DNA from: Streptomyces aurantiogriseus
GTDB taxonomy: Bacteria > Actinomycetota > Actinomycetes > Streptomycetales > Streptomycetaceae
DNA length: 64,000 nucleotides
Direction: 5' to 3'
Assembly (NCBI RefSeq): GCF_014649375.1
Contig: NZ_BMSX01000015.1
Span: 220,716 to 284,715, forward strand
Below, one piece after another: positions 32,275-40,837 of this stretch. Under the pieces are notes generated by a model that worked only from the letters and a program-made list of their open reading frames with translations, was not told the origin of the DNA and did no database searches. The translations under genes and the position numbers were made by a program. Numbering within the stretch: position 1 is the stretch's first letter; every line of letters starts with the position of its first letter.

Positions 32275-33789
32275 TTGAGTCACCGGCCCGCTCGTCGCGC
32301 CCGCCGCGCCTCCGCCAGCCCCCTGTTCACCCCGCACGACGCCGACCGGGCCAGCCGCAGAGCAGCCCGCCGCCAGCTCGTCGAAGCCGCCGCCAAAGCC
32401 CGCGCCGAAACAACCGACCACCCCTCAGGCCCGGTCCCCGCCGAGCACGCATCACCCGCCGCCCTCTATCCGCCGAGCGGGCGCCCCGGTCCTGCCTCGG
32501 CTCGCGGGAACCGGCTGAAACTGCCGGCCCATCGCATGACCACCGCCATCGCCGCCGGCGCGTACCCGTTCCTCGCCGAAGGCGGGCTCGGCGCCGAGGG
32601 CGTCTACATCGGCCGCGACGTCCACGCCGAAGCATCCTTCGTCTTCGACCCGTTCGCCCTGTACGGCAAGGTCGAAGGATTCACCAACCCCAACATCCTT
32701 CTCGCCGGCGTGATCGGCCAGGGCAAGAGCGCACTGGCCAAGAGTTTCGCCCTCCGGTCGATCGCCTTCGGCTACCGCGTCTACGTCCCGTGCGACCCCA
32801 AGGGCGAGTGGACGCCGGTCGCCAACGCCCTGGGCGGCACATCCGTCGCCCTCGGCCCCGGACTGCCCGGCAGGCTGAACCCGCTGGACGCGGCCCCGCG
32901 GCCCGCCTCCGTCGCCGAGGCCGACTGGGTCGGAGAGATCCGCAAGCGCCGCCTCCTGCTGCTGGGATCGCTGGCCCGGACCATTCTCGGCCGGGACCTG
33001 CTGCCGATGGAGCACACGGCTCTTGACGTCGCCCTGGACGTCGTAGTCACCCGAGCCGCCGAAACAGGCCGCACCCCGCTCCTCGGCGACGTCGCCGCCA
33101 CTCTCAACAACCCCGAGCGGCTCGACGAGTCGGCCGGGATGATGTCCGGACGGCTCGGTGAGGCAGCCCGCGACCTGGCCCACGCCATGCGCCGCCTGGT
33201 TCACGGTGACCTGGCCGGCATGTTCGACGCCCCCTCCACGGTGACGTTCGATCCCGGTTCGCCGATGCTCACGATCGATCTGTCGCGGCTCGGCGGGTCC
33301 GGCGACGACACCGCCCTCGTCCTCGCCATGACGTGTGCCTCCGCATGGATGGAGTCAGCGCTCACCGACCCGAACGGCGGTCGGCGCTGGATCGTCTACG
33401 ACGAGGCATGGCGCCTGATGCGCCATCCCGGACTGCTGCAGCGCATGCAGGCCCAGTGGAAGCTCTCCCGCGGCCTGGGCATCGCGAACCTCATGGTCAT
33501 CCACCGGCTGTCCGACCTGCTCACCGCGGGCGACGCCGGCTCGCAGGGCCGCGCCCTGGCCGAGGGCCTGCTGGCGGACTGCTCCACCCGCATCATCTAC
33601 CGCCAGGAGACCGACCAACTCCACGCCGCAGCCTCGCTGCTGGGCCTGACCTCGGTCGAGGCCGACGCCATCGCCCACCTCAACCGAGGAAGGGGCTTGT
33701 GGAAGGTGGCCGGCCGGTCCTTCATCGTCCAGCACCTCCTCCACCCGCACGAGCTGGCTTTGTTCGACACCGACGCCCGCATGCACTGA
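32275..33789 (+). CDS. VirB4-like T4SS ATPase
   Basis: 504 aa from TTG 32275, the start nearest a GAGG site; an upstream extension would overlap the previous gene. An Arg/Ala-rich N-terminus leads to the ATPase core: Walker A GVIGQGKS (145-152), VYVPCDPKGEWTPVANALGG, and Walker B RRWIVYDEAW near 372-381, followed by GIANLMVIHRLSDL and a TRIIYRQETDQLHAAASLLG block. VirB4 ATPases power assembly and substrate movement. The missing VirB4 N-domain corresponds to the preceding SCO6880 protein. Confidence 0.88.
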   Translation: MSHRPARRARRASASPLFTPHDADRASRRAARRQLVEAAAKARAETTDHPSGPVPAEHASPAALYPPSGRPGPASARGNRLKLPAHRMTTAIAAGAYPFLAEGGLGAEGVYIGRDVHAEASFVFDPFALYGKVEGFTNPNILLAGVIGQGKSALAKSFALRSIAFGYRVYVPCDPKGEWTPVANALGGTSVALGPGLPGRLNPLDAAPRPASVAEADWVGEIRKRRLLLLGSLARTILGRDLLPMEHTALDVALDVVVTRAAETGRTPLLGDVAATLNNPERLDESAGMMSGRLGEAARDLAHAMRRLVHGDLAGMFDAPSTVTFDPGSPMLTIDLSRLGGSGDDTALVLAMTCASAWMESALTDPNGGRRWIVYDEAWRLMRHPGLLQRMQAQWKLSRGLGIANLMVIHRLSDLLTAGDAGSQGRALAEGLLADCSTRIIYRQETDQLHAAASLLGLTSVEADAIAHLNRGRGLWKVAGRSFIVQHLLHPHELALFDTDARMH

Positions 33790-33856
33790 AACCCCATCCA
33801 CCCCGGCCGGGCACACCAGCCGCATCACCCCCTCCATTTGCCCCCAGGAGACCCCC

Positions 33857-34669
33857 ATCGAACCCCACCCGACCGCCTCGCTCCTCCCCCTGCTCGACGA
33901 GGACGACCTGACCGCTCTCGCCCACGACATCCAGGAGAACGGGCTTCTGCAGCCCATCGTCATCGACCGTCAGGGCCGCATCCTCGACGGACGTGGCCGA
34001 CTCTCCGCGTGCGAACGCGTCGGCACCGACCCGGTCTTCATCACCTACGAGGGCGACGACCCGGACACCTACATCCTGTCCGTCAACCTCCGACGCCGCA
34101 GCCTGACCAAGGGACAGGCCGCGATGATCACCGTCAAGGCCCGTTCCCTCAAGGAACAAGAAGGCCGTTCCTCCAAGGAACAGACCGCGCGTTCCCTCGG
34201 GGAACAGCTCGGAGTCGCCGTGGCTGTGATGGGGCGCGCGAGCACCGTTCTGCAGCACGCGCCCGACCTCGTGGACCCGGTCATCAGCGGTGCCATGGGA
34301 CTCAACGAGGCGTACGCGGTCGCCCAGGAGAACAAGGCCAAGGCCAACTCCGCCGAGGTCCAGCTCGCCCGCCTGCGGGAGGAGGACCCCGCACTGGCAG
34401 AACGGGTCGTCGAGGGCGACCTGACGCTGGCCGGCGCGTGGGCAGAGCGCACCGAGCGCGTCGAGGAGGACAAGCGGCAACGCCGGGTGGCCACCCGCCT
34501 GCTGGACGAGTTGGTCCCGCCGCTCGCCCAGGCCCGCGGTACCCGGACGTTCAGCCGTTACGACCCCGCGTACGCCAGCGGTACGCCCATCACCCGCGAG
34601 ACCATCGGGCACGCCATGACGGCGCTGTCCGAGATGGACCGGGTCTGGCAGGAGCGTGACCTGCCGTGA
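33857..34669 (+). CDS. parB: ParB-family DNA-binding protein with ATC start
   Basis: 270 aa. The ParB nuclease-like N-domain is clear: LAHDIQENGLLQPIVIDRQG, the box ILDGRGRLSACERVG (42-56), and LSVNLRRRSLTKGQAAM, with helix-turn-helix sequence to ~150 (VLQHAPDLVDPVISGAMGLN). The first canonical start (ATG 34124) would delete 89 residues including the ParB box. AGGAG (33846-33850) sits 6 nt before an in-frame ATC at 33857, which I take as initiator. Codons 96-119 (RSLKEQ, RSSKEQ, RSLGEQ repeats) are encoded by a 24-bp palindrome array, probably its own binding site. Expected role: partition or operon control. Confidence 0.82.
   Translation: MEPHPTASLLPLLDEDDLTALAHDIQENGLLQPIVIDRQGRILDGRGRLSACERVGTDPVFITYEGDDPDTYILSVNLRRRSLTKGQAAMITVKARSLKEQEGRSSKEQTARSLGEQLGVAVAVMGRASTVLQHAPDLVDPVISGAMGLNEAYAVAQENKAKANSAEVQLARLREEDPALAERVVEGDLTLAGAWAERTERVEEDKRQRRVATRLLDELVPPLAQARGTRTFSRYDPAYASGTPITRETIGHAMTALSEMDRVWQERDLP
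34143..34205. promoter_or_regulatory. parS-like array inside parB: three GTTCC-N5-GGAAC palindromes
   Basis: The units GTTCCCTCAAGGAAC (34143-34157), GTTCCTCCAAGGAAC (34167-34181) and GTTCCCTCGGGGAAC (34191-34205) are spaced exactly 24 bp, i.e. 8 codons, so the reading frame is kept. The middle unit is identical to that at 11395-11409. All six arms match perfectly here. Confidence 0.8.
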
Positions 34670-35172
34670 CGACCACCGCCGACGTCCGTCTGCGGCACAT
34701 CGTCGAGCAGAGTGCTGTTGCTCTCACGGACGCCGACGGCCGTTTCCACAAACGCCACCTCACCGATGCGGTGCGCGAACAGCTCGCACGCGAGGACCTC
34801 GACCCGCACGTCAAGGCCGCCGCCCTGGACAAACTCGCCCAGAGCCTCGTCACGGGGTTCGGCGAACACCGCAACCCGCGCCGCAGACGGTCCGGCACCC
34901 TCTTCCACCCCCAGGACATCGTGAAGCTGGGCACGGGCATCTGGGTGTGGATGGACCGCGCCACCGACTCCGACCTGCTGGAGTGGAGCCGACTGTCGAG
35001 ACGGAACCGGGCGCGCGTCGACCTGGCAGACGCCGAGGTCCAGGACTACGTGGACCAGCGCATCGACGCCTTCCGTGCCCATGCCGACGTCGTCTACCTC
35101 GGCGACCTGGAGCGCGTGGTCTTCGGCTGGGCGGAAGACCACGCCGATCAGACCGACCTCCGCCGATCGTGA
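34666..35172 (+). CDS. hypothetical protein coupled to parB, 168 aa
   Basis: The GTG overlaps the parB stop (GTGA). Helical, charged sequence: RFHKRHLTDAVREQLAREDL, then HVKAAALDKLAQSLVTGFGE, a basic patch RRRRSG, and DADVQ-like acidic helices with VVYLGDLERVVFGWAED. The look is that of a small nucleic-acid-binding or adaptor protein. Its coupling to parB suggests a partner in partition or control. Family not recognised. Confidence 0.6.
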   Translation: MTTTADVRLRHIVEQSAVALTDADGRFHKRHLTDAVREQLAREDLDPHVKAAALDKLAQSLVTGFGEHRNPRRRRSGTLFHPQDIVKLGTGIWVWMDRATDSDLLEWSRLSRRNRARVDLADAEVQDYVDQRIDAFRAHADVVYLGDLERVVFGWAEDHADQTDLRRS

Positions 35173-35227
35173 CCAGTACCAACCGCACGCCCGGGCATCC
35201 CGCCCCGCCGCAGTACCTCAGTAACCC

Positions 35228-35989
35228 ATGCCCACGCCCCGCGCTACCTTCCTGTCCGCCTTCGCCGCCGCACTCGCCGACCGCCTGCCCGGCACCTGGA
35301 CGAGCGAGTATCACCGTCACACCGCCTACGAGGACCAGTTCCCCAGCGTCGAACGGCTCTGGGACGCCGGCCACGTCGACTACATCGTCAGCCAGCACGT
35401 CCTCGGCCATGACGTCGTCCTCCACGGCCCACATGGGCAGGAGCTCTACGTCACCGACCGGCCCCTGTACCGTCATCAGTTCGTGGTGGCCGCCCTGGAG
35501 CCCAAGGGCTTCACACTCCACCAGATCTCCCCGGTGCGTGAGCCGAACGGCATCGCCGTCCCCAACGATCCGGTCCGAGCCACCGTCGCTGTCGTACGCC
35601 GTCTCCTGCCGCGGTACCAGCACGCGCTGGCTGCCGTACGGGACAACGCCCGCCATCTGCACAGCCCCGTACACCGCACCGCACCGCACGCGGTCACCGA
35701 AACAGTCATGTTCACCTGGCACCGGGACGGAACCTTCGCCACCCCGTACGACAGCGTGCCCGCCGAGGTCCGCAATCTCTTGTACGGCTACGGCTTCCAG
35801 TACTGCCCCCGCGACAGCGCCCTCCTCCTGCCCGCCGTCCTTGACGGAGTCGATGAGGGCCTCTCGCGGATCCAGTCCGTCGCGCGCCGTCTCGCCGATC
35901 ACGGCTTCGGCATGAACGTCCGCCCCGACCAGCCTGTCCCGCCGACGCCACCCCCACCACCCGCCACGACCCCGAAACGCCGCCGATGA
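35228..35989 (+). CDS. LPGTW-family hypothetical protein, copy 1 (253 aa)
   Basis: Starts FLSAFAAALADRLPGTWTSE. Conserved features shared with the copies at 36438, 38925, 42158 and 48761 are the ALA-RLPGTW opening, LWDAG, a P-RQF-VAAL strand, P-GIAVPNDPVRA, and RRLLPRYQHALAAVR. The C-terminal half repeats a DGTFATPYDSVPAEVRNLLY block with a cytoplasmic, alpha/beta character and a Pro-rich end. The family is unknown to me. These genes alternate with small helical genes in overlapping pairs. Confidence 0.6.
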   Translation: MPTPRATFLSAFAAALADRLPGTWTSEYHRHTAYEDQFPSVERLWDAGHVDYIVSQHVLGHDVVLHGPHGQELYVTDRPLYRHQFVVAALEPKGFTLHQISPVREPNGIAVPNDPVRATVAVVRRLLPRYQHALAAVRDNARHLHSPVHRTAPHAVTETVMFTWHRDGTFATPYDSVPAEVRNLLYGYGFQYCPRDSALLLPAVLDGVDEGLSRIQSVARRLADHGFGMNVRPDQPVPPTPPPPPATTPKRRR

Positions 35990-36420
35990 CCCAGCCCAGC
36001 ACGCCCACCGATCCAGCGGGCCACTACGTATACGGCCGCCACGTCCTTGACCTGACCGACCGGCTCAACGCTGCCGGGTCGTACGAGGAAGCCGCCCAGC
36101 TCGTCGACCACGTCCTTGAACCGACTGACGGACTCCTCGAACGCCTCGCCGAGTTCTTCGAGGCGGCAGCCGAGCAAGCCAGAGCGTCCGAAACCGACGA
36201 CGGGTTCGACCTGTCCTACGATTTCCAGGACGCCGCCGCCACGGTGCGGGCCCTCGGCGAAGACCTGCACGTCGCCGTCGACCGTATGCAGGCCCTCGGT
36301 CCGCCCCGGCACCACAGCCCGCAGGAAACCGTGGCCGGCCACTACCCCGCCCATCGCCCGCCCGGCCTTCCGGCACCGGCAGCCCCGCCCACCGGGCCGT
36401 CCTGCGGCCGTGCCCGCTGA
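35986..36420 (+). CDS. small helical protein, 144 aa, paired with LPGTW copy 1
   Basis: The ATG overlaps the previous stop (ATGA). An all-helical body (LDLTDRLNAAGSYEEAAQLV, then DHVLEPTDGLLERLAEFFEA, and VRALGEDLHVAVDRMQALG) and a Pro/His tail. The pattern of a leading helix, EAxxLVxxxLxPxxGLLxRL, and a final long helix recurs in genes at 48043, 50142 and 51359, forming a paralogous set. Confidence 0.6.
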   Translation: MTQPSTPTDPAGHYVYGRHVLDLTDRLNAAGSYEEAAQLVDHVLEPTDGLLERLAEFFEAAAEQARASETDDGFDLSYDFQDAAATVRALGEDLHVAVDRMQALGPPRHHSPQETVAGHYPAHRPPGLPAPAAPPTGPSCGRAR

Positions 36421-36437
36421 CCACGTATCAGGAGAGA

Positions 36438-37226
36438 ATGCCCCAGCGCACCGACCTGTCCGCCTTCGCCGCCGCACTCGCCGAACGCCTGCCCGGCACA
36501 TGGCGCAGCGAAGACCAGACATATCCCACCTTCGAGGACCAGTACCCGGCCGCCGACCGGCTCTGGGACTGCGGCCCCGCCCACTCGGCGCTGCTGGACT
36601 ACGACCTCGAACACGGTGCGGTGCTCCACGGCCCCGGCAACGCGCGGCTCTCCGTCACCGCCCGGCCGCGCAACCCGCGCCAGTTCCTGGTGGCGGCGCT
36701 GAAGCCCCAGGGCGTCAAGCGGCACAACATCAGCGTGGTGGACGACCCGATGGGCATCAGTGTCACCGACGATCCGGTCCGTGCCGCATCGTCCATCGCG
36801 CGTCGGCTGCTGCCGCGCTATCTGCGCGCCCTGGATGCCGTACGCCGCGACGCCCGTGCCCGGCCCGAGCCTCCGCACCGCCCTCCCGCACCGGAGGTCG
36901 CCCAGAGCGTCACGCTGGTCTGGTATCCCGACGGCGTCGTGGGCGCACCGTACGATTCGGTGCCCAAGGAAGCCCACATGGTGCTGTACAGCTGCCACTT
37001 CTCCTACAGCCCGGACCAGTACGCATTCATGCTGCCTGCCTCCTACCGCGACGCTGAGCGTGCCCTGCTGATCCAGACCGCCATCCGGCTGCTCACCGCC
37101 CAGGGCATCGGCGTCAACTTCCGCCACGCCGCCCCGGACATCCCCGCCCGGCCGGCCCGCCCGCTTACGACCGGGCCCGGCCTACCGCCGACGCCCGCGA
37201 ACCCGCCGTCCACAGCGCGACGGTAG
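36438..37226 (+). CDS. LPGTW-family hypothetical protein, copy 2 (262 aa)
   Basis: ATG with a GGAGAG site. LSAFAAALAERLPGTWRSED opens the protein; DRLWDCGPAH, RQFLVAALKPQGVKRHNISV and IARRLLPRYLRALDAVRRDA follow the family pattern closely. The second half contains VTLVWYPDGVVGAPYDSVPK as in copy 1, so the two are close paralogs, probably a tandem duplication separated by the helical gene at 35986. Confidence 0.6.
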   Translation: MPQRTDLSAFAAALAERLPGTWRSEDQTYPTFEDQYPAADRLWDCGPAHSALLDYDLEHGAVLHGPGNARLSVTARPRNPRQFLVAALKPQGVKRHNISVVDDPMGISVTDDPVRAASSIARRLLPRYLRALDAVRRDARARPEPPHRPPAPEVAQSVTLVWYPDGVVGAPYDSVPKEAHMVLYSCHFSYSPDQYAFMLPASYRDAERALLIQTAIRLLTAQGIGVNFRHAAPDIPARPARPLTTGPGLPPTPANPPSTARR

Positions 37227-37256
37227 CCCCTCCACTCCCGCATCCCGGAGTTGTCG

Positions 37257-37787
37257 CTGTCCGACATTGACCAGCGGATGCTGCTGCACACCGTGGCCGA
37301 CCGGCTTAACACCGTCGCCGACCACCTGCCGCTCCCCGACCAGATCCACCCGGATCCCGCGCTGAGCGAGATCCTGGACGACGAGGTCCGACACCTGGCC
37401 CGCCTGCTGGGCTACCTGGCCGGTGAGCACGCGTTCCGTCACCGGGCCGCTGACCGCTACCCTGGCCGGCGCACGGCCACCGGCCGGCGCACCGCCCTCG
37501 CGCTCGCCTCCGCCGCCGAGCCCGCCGGTGCCGCGCTCGCCGCCCTCGGCGCCGCCGTCCACCACCTCGGCCACCTGGCCGACCTCACCCACCAGGCCCC
37601 AAGCCCCGCCCGCGCCCGGGCGACCGCCACCGCGCACCAGGGGCTGGTGGACCGCATGGTCGAGGTCCGTACGCATCTGGCCCGCGCCGCGAAGCAGCTT
37701 CGTGCCGCCGCCGACACCCAGACGACACCGGTCGCGACCACACCGCCTCGGCCTGCAGCTTCCGCCGCCGCCTCCCGCAACCGCTGA
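37257..37787 (+). CDS. small helical protein, 176 aa (CTG or TTG start)
   Basis: CGGAG at 37246-37250 is 6 nt before an in-frame CTG at 37257 and directly abuts a TTG at 37251, so by spacing the CTG is the better start. The body is helical (DQRMLLHTVADRLNTVADHL; LDDEVRHLARLLGYLAGEHA; LVDRMVEVRTHLARAAKQLR) with an Ala/Pro tail. Function unknown; the neighbourhood suggests interaction with LPGTW-family proteins. Confidence 0.55.
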   Translation: MSDIDQRMLLHTVADRLNTVADHLPLPDQIHPDPALSEILDDEVRHLARLLGYLAGEHAFRHRAADRYPGRRTATGRRTALALASAAEPAGAALAALGAAVHHLGHLADLTHQAPSPARARATATAHQGLVDRMVEVRTHLARAAKQLRAAADTQTTPVATTPPRPAASAAASRNR

Positions 37788-37813
37788 CCACCCCTTCCTT
37801 TCCGGAGCAACTC

Positions 37814-38884
37814 ATTCCCCTGCACACCTCCGCCCGCCGCACCGCCCTCTGGCTCGTCGCGGCCGTGACGGTCACGCTGACCGCGACCGCATGTTCCTCC
37901 TCCGCCACCATCGGCAGCGCCGACGACCACGCCAAGGCCAAGGCCACGCGCACCTCCTCTCCCACGCCGGCCGCCGTACCGGCGCTGACGAAGAAGGAGG
38001 CCCTCGCCCAGATCGCCCACTATTCCAAGATCAACAACCGGGCCAACGCCGACAACAACCACACACTCCTCGACACAATCGAGGACGGCCCGCTGTATGC
38101 CATGTCGGTCGCGGACTACAAGCAGGACGCGGGCCTGCCCAAGGCCGACCGCGAAAAGTACAAGCCCTGGTCGTACGACCTCGCGTCCATGAGCGTCTAC
38201 ATCCCCCGCTTCACCGCCGGCCAGCAGCGATGGTTCGCCGCCGTCACCCACAGCGGCAAGAACGACAAGTACGCCCGCGTCCTGATCATGACCGAGCAGG
38301 CCGGGGCGAAGCAGTGGGAGATGGTCGCCGCCGTCGACCTCGACGACAAGGAGCAGGTCCCGAAGATCGCTCTCGACGCTGACGGCTATGCCACCGCCCT
38401 CGACGCCACCTCCACGAAGAACGTCGCCGCCCCGGTCGACGTCCTGCGCGGGGCCGTCGGCGACAACTTCTCCACCGGCGGCGACACCACTGGGCGGAAG
38501 GTCTTCACCTCGTCCAAGGCGTCCGCCAGGCAGATCAAGGCGCACGACAGCACGGTCCACAAATTCGGCAGCCGCGGCACCACCGTGTTTTCCGCCGCCA
38601 CCCCGGAGTTCACCAACAGTTACGCCCTCAAGACCGCCGACGGCAGCGCTCTCGTCGTCTTCGCGCACACGCACACCCAGCGCGACGCGGTTGCTTACTC
38701 CGGGCTTCAGATCGTGCCACAGAAGAAGGACCGCGCCTGGCTTGGCACCACCAACTCCCCGTCCTTCACGTACACGTTCACTTGCTCGGACGTCGCCACC
38801 GTTCCCACCGCGCCGGGCAAGGCGACGTTGATCGGCTACACCTGCCGCCGTACCGACGCCCACGGCATGACCGACTCCTCGTGA
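37814..38884 (+). CDS. lipoprotein with ATT start, 356 aa
   Basis: GGAG (37804-37807) is followed 6 nt later by ATT; reading from there gives a complete signal peptide: RR, then TALWLVAAVTVTLTATAC with Cys27 for lipidation. The first canonical start (GTG 37865) falls inside the hydrophobic helix and would leave no positively charged end. The mature protein (ALTKKEALAQIAHYSKINNR; SMSVYIPRFTAGQQRWFAAV; VLIMTEQAGAKQWEMVAAVD) is a two-part extracytoplasmic domain that I cannot name. Surface-anchored and possibly part of the mating-surface proteins. Confidence 0.75.
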   Translation: MPLHTSARRTALWLVAAVTVTLTATACSSSATIGSADDHAKAKATRTSSPTPAAVPALTKKEALAQIAHYSKINNRANADNNHTLLDTIEDGPLYAMSVADYKQDAGLPKADREKYKPWSYDLASMSVYIPRFTAGQQRWFAAVTHSGKNDKYARVLIMTEQAGAKQWEMVAAVDLDDKEQVPKIALDADGYATALDATSTKNVAAPVDVLRGAVGDNFSTGGDTTGRKVFTSSKASARQIKAHDSTVHKFGSRGTTVFSAATPEFTNSYALKTADGSALVVFAHTHTQRDAVAYSGLQIVPQKKDRAWLGTTNSPSFTYTFTCSDVATVPTAPGKATLIGYTCRRTDAHGMTDSS

Positions 38885-38924
38885 TCGTCACCATCCCAAC
38901 GACCGGCCACACGAGGAACCGCCC

Positions 38925-39626
38925 TTGCACATAACGGAGTTCGCCCACGCGCTCGCCGACCGCCTGCCCGGCTGGCAGCCCTCCCGGACCGCGGTCGCCA
39001 TCGCTGACGACCCGGCCAGCAACCGGATCTGGGACAGCGGCCCCCTGCCGTACGCCGCGTTCCAAACGGGCGACGTCCAGCGCAGCGTGCTCACCCACCA
39101 CTGGGGCCTGCAGCTGTACGTCATGCCCCGTCCCCACCGCCCAGGCGAGTACCTGGTGCTGCCGATGCTGCCCGCCAACACCAGCCACCAGCACGTCCAC
39201 GGCCTCAGAGCCCCGCGCGGCATCGCCGTGCCCGCAGACCCCGTCCGGGCCGCGGCCCTGCTGCAGCGCCGGCTGCTGGAGGACTACCGCTTCGAGTCAT
39301 CCCCCACCGCGATCCGGCGCAGCAGCCCCGGCCACTTCCAGGTCCACGTCACCTTCGACGCCCAGCGGCGTCCGCGGATCCGCACCGGCTACATCGGCGC
39401 TTTCATCGAGCTGCTCACGCACGGCGGCTTCCTGCTCGACCCCGCCACCGGCGAGTGCCACCTGCCGGACACCCTCACCCCCGAGCAGACCAAGCGCCAG
39501 CTGATCAGGAGCCTGCAGCGCCTGCGGCACCGCGACTTCCACATCACCGTGCACTCCACTGACGGCCCGCGCTCCCACCACCCGCCCCTTCCACGGGTCA
39601 ACCCACGCAAGGCGCACCGCCGATGA
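38925..39626 (+). CDS. LPGTW-family hypothetical protein, copy 3 (233 aa)
   Basis: TTG start with GAGGAA upstream. Diverged copy: ITEFAHALADRLPGWQPSRT (LPGW, lacking the Thr), RIWDSGPLPYA, GEYLVLPMLPANTSH, RGIAVPADPVRAAALLQRRL. The C-terminal half retains the strand-helix pattern (FQVHVTFDAQRRPRIRTGYI). Same expected fold as copies 1 and 2; function unknown. Its stop overlaps the next ATG. Confidence 0.58.
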   Translation: MHITEFAHALADRLPGWQPSRTAVAIADDPASNRIWDSGPLPYAAFQTGDVQRSVLTHHWGLQLYVMPRPHRPGEYLVLPMLPANTSHQHVHGLRAPRGIAVPADPVRAAALLQRRLLEDYRFESSPTAIRRSSPGHFQVHVTFDAQRRPRIRTGYIGAFIELLTHGGFLLDPATGECHLPDTLTPEQTKRQLIRSLQRLRHRDFHITVHSTDGPRSHHPPLPRVNPRKAHRR

Positions 39627-40168
39627 GCCAGAGCCACGACGCCTTCGTCCACGCCCGCCTGACCACCTGGCAGCGCCGCATCAAGAACACCGCCGCCGAC
39701 GTGGTCCCGCCGCAGACCGGCAGCGCACAGGCAGCATTCGTGCCCGTGCTCGACCAGCTCGTCGCCGTGTACAACCTTGCCTCCGGCCTCGTCGCGGATC
39801 TGCGCCAGTCCGCAGACAGTTCCCTCGCGACGACCGCCGCGGGACGCGCATATCTGGCCCAGCTGGCCACCGCGCTCGCGCACAGCAACCGGGCCGCAAC
39901 CCATCTGAGCACGGCCGTGGTCGGCCTCGCCGACATCCATCGGCACGCTCCCCGGCCCGGTACCGCCGCCCGGGTCGAGAGCGAGTTGAGCATCACGCTC
40001 GGCCACGCCGCCGCGCTGCGCAGCCTTCAGCGTGCTCTTGAAGCCGTCACCAGCGCGCTCCCTGACACTCAACCCAGCCCGGCGTCTTTCCCGATGCCGA
40101 CCGTCGGCGAGCAGCATCGCCGGGCCGCCGACACCGCAGTGTCCATCCCCGTACGCCGCCGTCCCTGA
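39623..40168 (+). CDS. small helical protein, 181 aa
   Basis: ATGA overlap with the preceding gene. Helical bundle-like sequence (FVPVLDQLVAVYNLASGLVA; AYLAQLATALAHSNRAATHL; HAAALRSLQRALEAVTSALP) with a Pro/Arg tail. It pairs with LPGTW copy 3 as 35986 pairs with copy 1. Not recognised. Confidence 0.58.
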   Translation: MSQSHDAFVHARLTTWQRRIKNTAADVVPPQTGSAQAAFVPVLDQLVAVYNLASGLVADLRQSADSSLATTAAGRAYLAQLATALAHSNRAATHLSTAVVGLADIHRHAPRPGTAARVESELSITLGHAAALRSLQRALEAVTSALPDTQPSPASFPMPTVGEQHRRAADTAVSIPVRRRP

Positions 40169-40214
40169 GCAGCGGCGTCAACCACCCACCGTCCGAACGT
40201 CCTTGAAGGACTCC

Positions 40215-40805
40215 CTGGCCACCCGTTCCTTCATCGCACGCCCCACCGACACCGGGTATGCCGGCGTCTACGTTCACTGGGACGGCTACCCCAGCCACCA
40301 TCTGCCCCTGCTGCTCGGCGCCTACCAGTACCGCTTCGGCGGTGACCTCGACGCCCTATGCCGGCATCTGATCGACGAGGCGCCCGAGGGCTGGTCCCAG
40401 CTGGGCACCGACCTCCTCGACGGCGCCCCCGAGCCACTACGCGCCGAACTCGTCGGCGGCGACGAACACCCCAGCAAGCAGCTCGACAACGTCCACATCA
40501 TCACCGTCGGCGCAGCCGAGCCGGAACCGTGGACCGTCACCGAGAAGTCCAACGGGGGCCTGGACTGGGGATACGTCTTGCGCCCGCACGGCATCGAGGT
40601 CATCTCGCTCCACGCGGAGCACCGCGGTCCTGTCGTGGCCTGGGACACCGACCCGCGCGCCCGGTTCAGCAACGGCACCTACCGCTGGCGAATCGGCCAC
40701 CCGGTGCCAGCGACCTTGCCGCCCCGGGCCACCGCTCCCAGCACACCGTCCGCCTCGCCCGCCCCCGTGTCGGCCGCCACGCCTCGGACTGCGTCTCGCC
40801 GTTGA
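40215..40805 (+). CDS. hypothetical protein with probable CTG start, 196 aa
   Basis: GAAGGA (40205-40210) precedes a CTG at 40215 by 4 nt; the in-frame TTG at 40203 overlaps that site and is therefore unlikely. The product begins ATRSFIARPTDTGYAGVYVH and continues WDGYPSHHLPLLLGAYQYRF, a strand-turn pattern; SNGGLDWGYVLRPHGIEVIS and TDPRARFSNGTYRWRIGHPV follow. It resembles small hypothetical proteins of phages and plasmids in which GVYxHWDGYP opens the domain, role unknown. Confidence 0.6.
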   Translation: MATRSFIARPTDTGYAGVYVHWDGYPSHHLPLLLGAYQYRFGGDLDALCRHLIDEAPEGWSQLGTDLLDGAPEPLRAELVGGDEHPSKQLDNVHIITVGAAEPEPWTVTEKSNGGLDWGYVLRPHGIEVISLHAEHRGPVVAWDTDPRARFSNGTYRWRIGHPVPATLPPRATAPSTPSASPAPVSAATPRTASRR

Positions 40806-40837
40806 CCCCTTCTCGCCCCTCTGCCGCGGAGAATCGC

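Noticed and set aside
34143..34205. CRISPR-like reading of the 24-bp spaced repeats
   Set aside because: There are only three 15-bp palindromic units with 9-bp gaps, encoded in frame inside parB and without cas genes; palindromic binding sites fit better.
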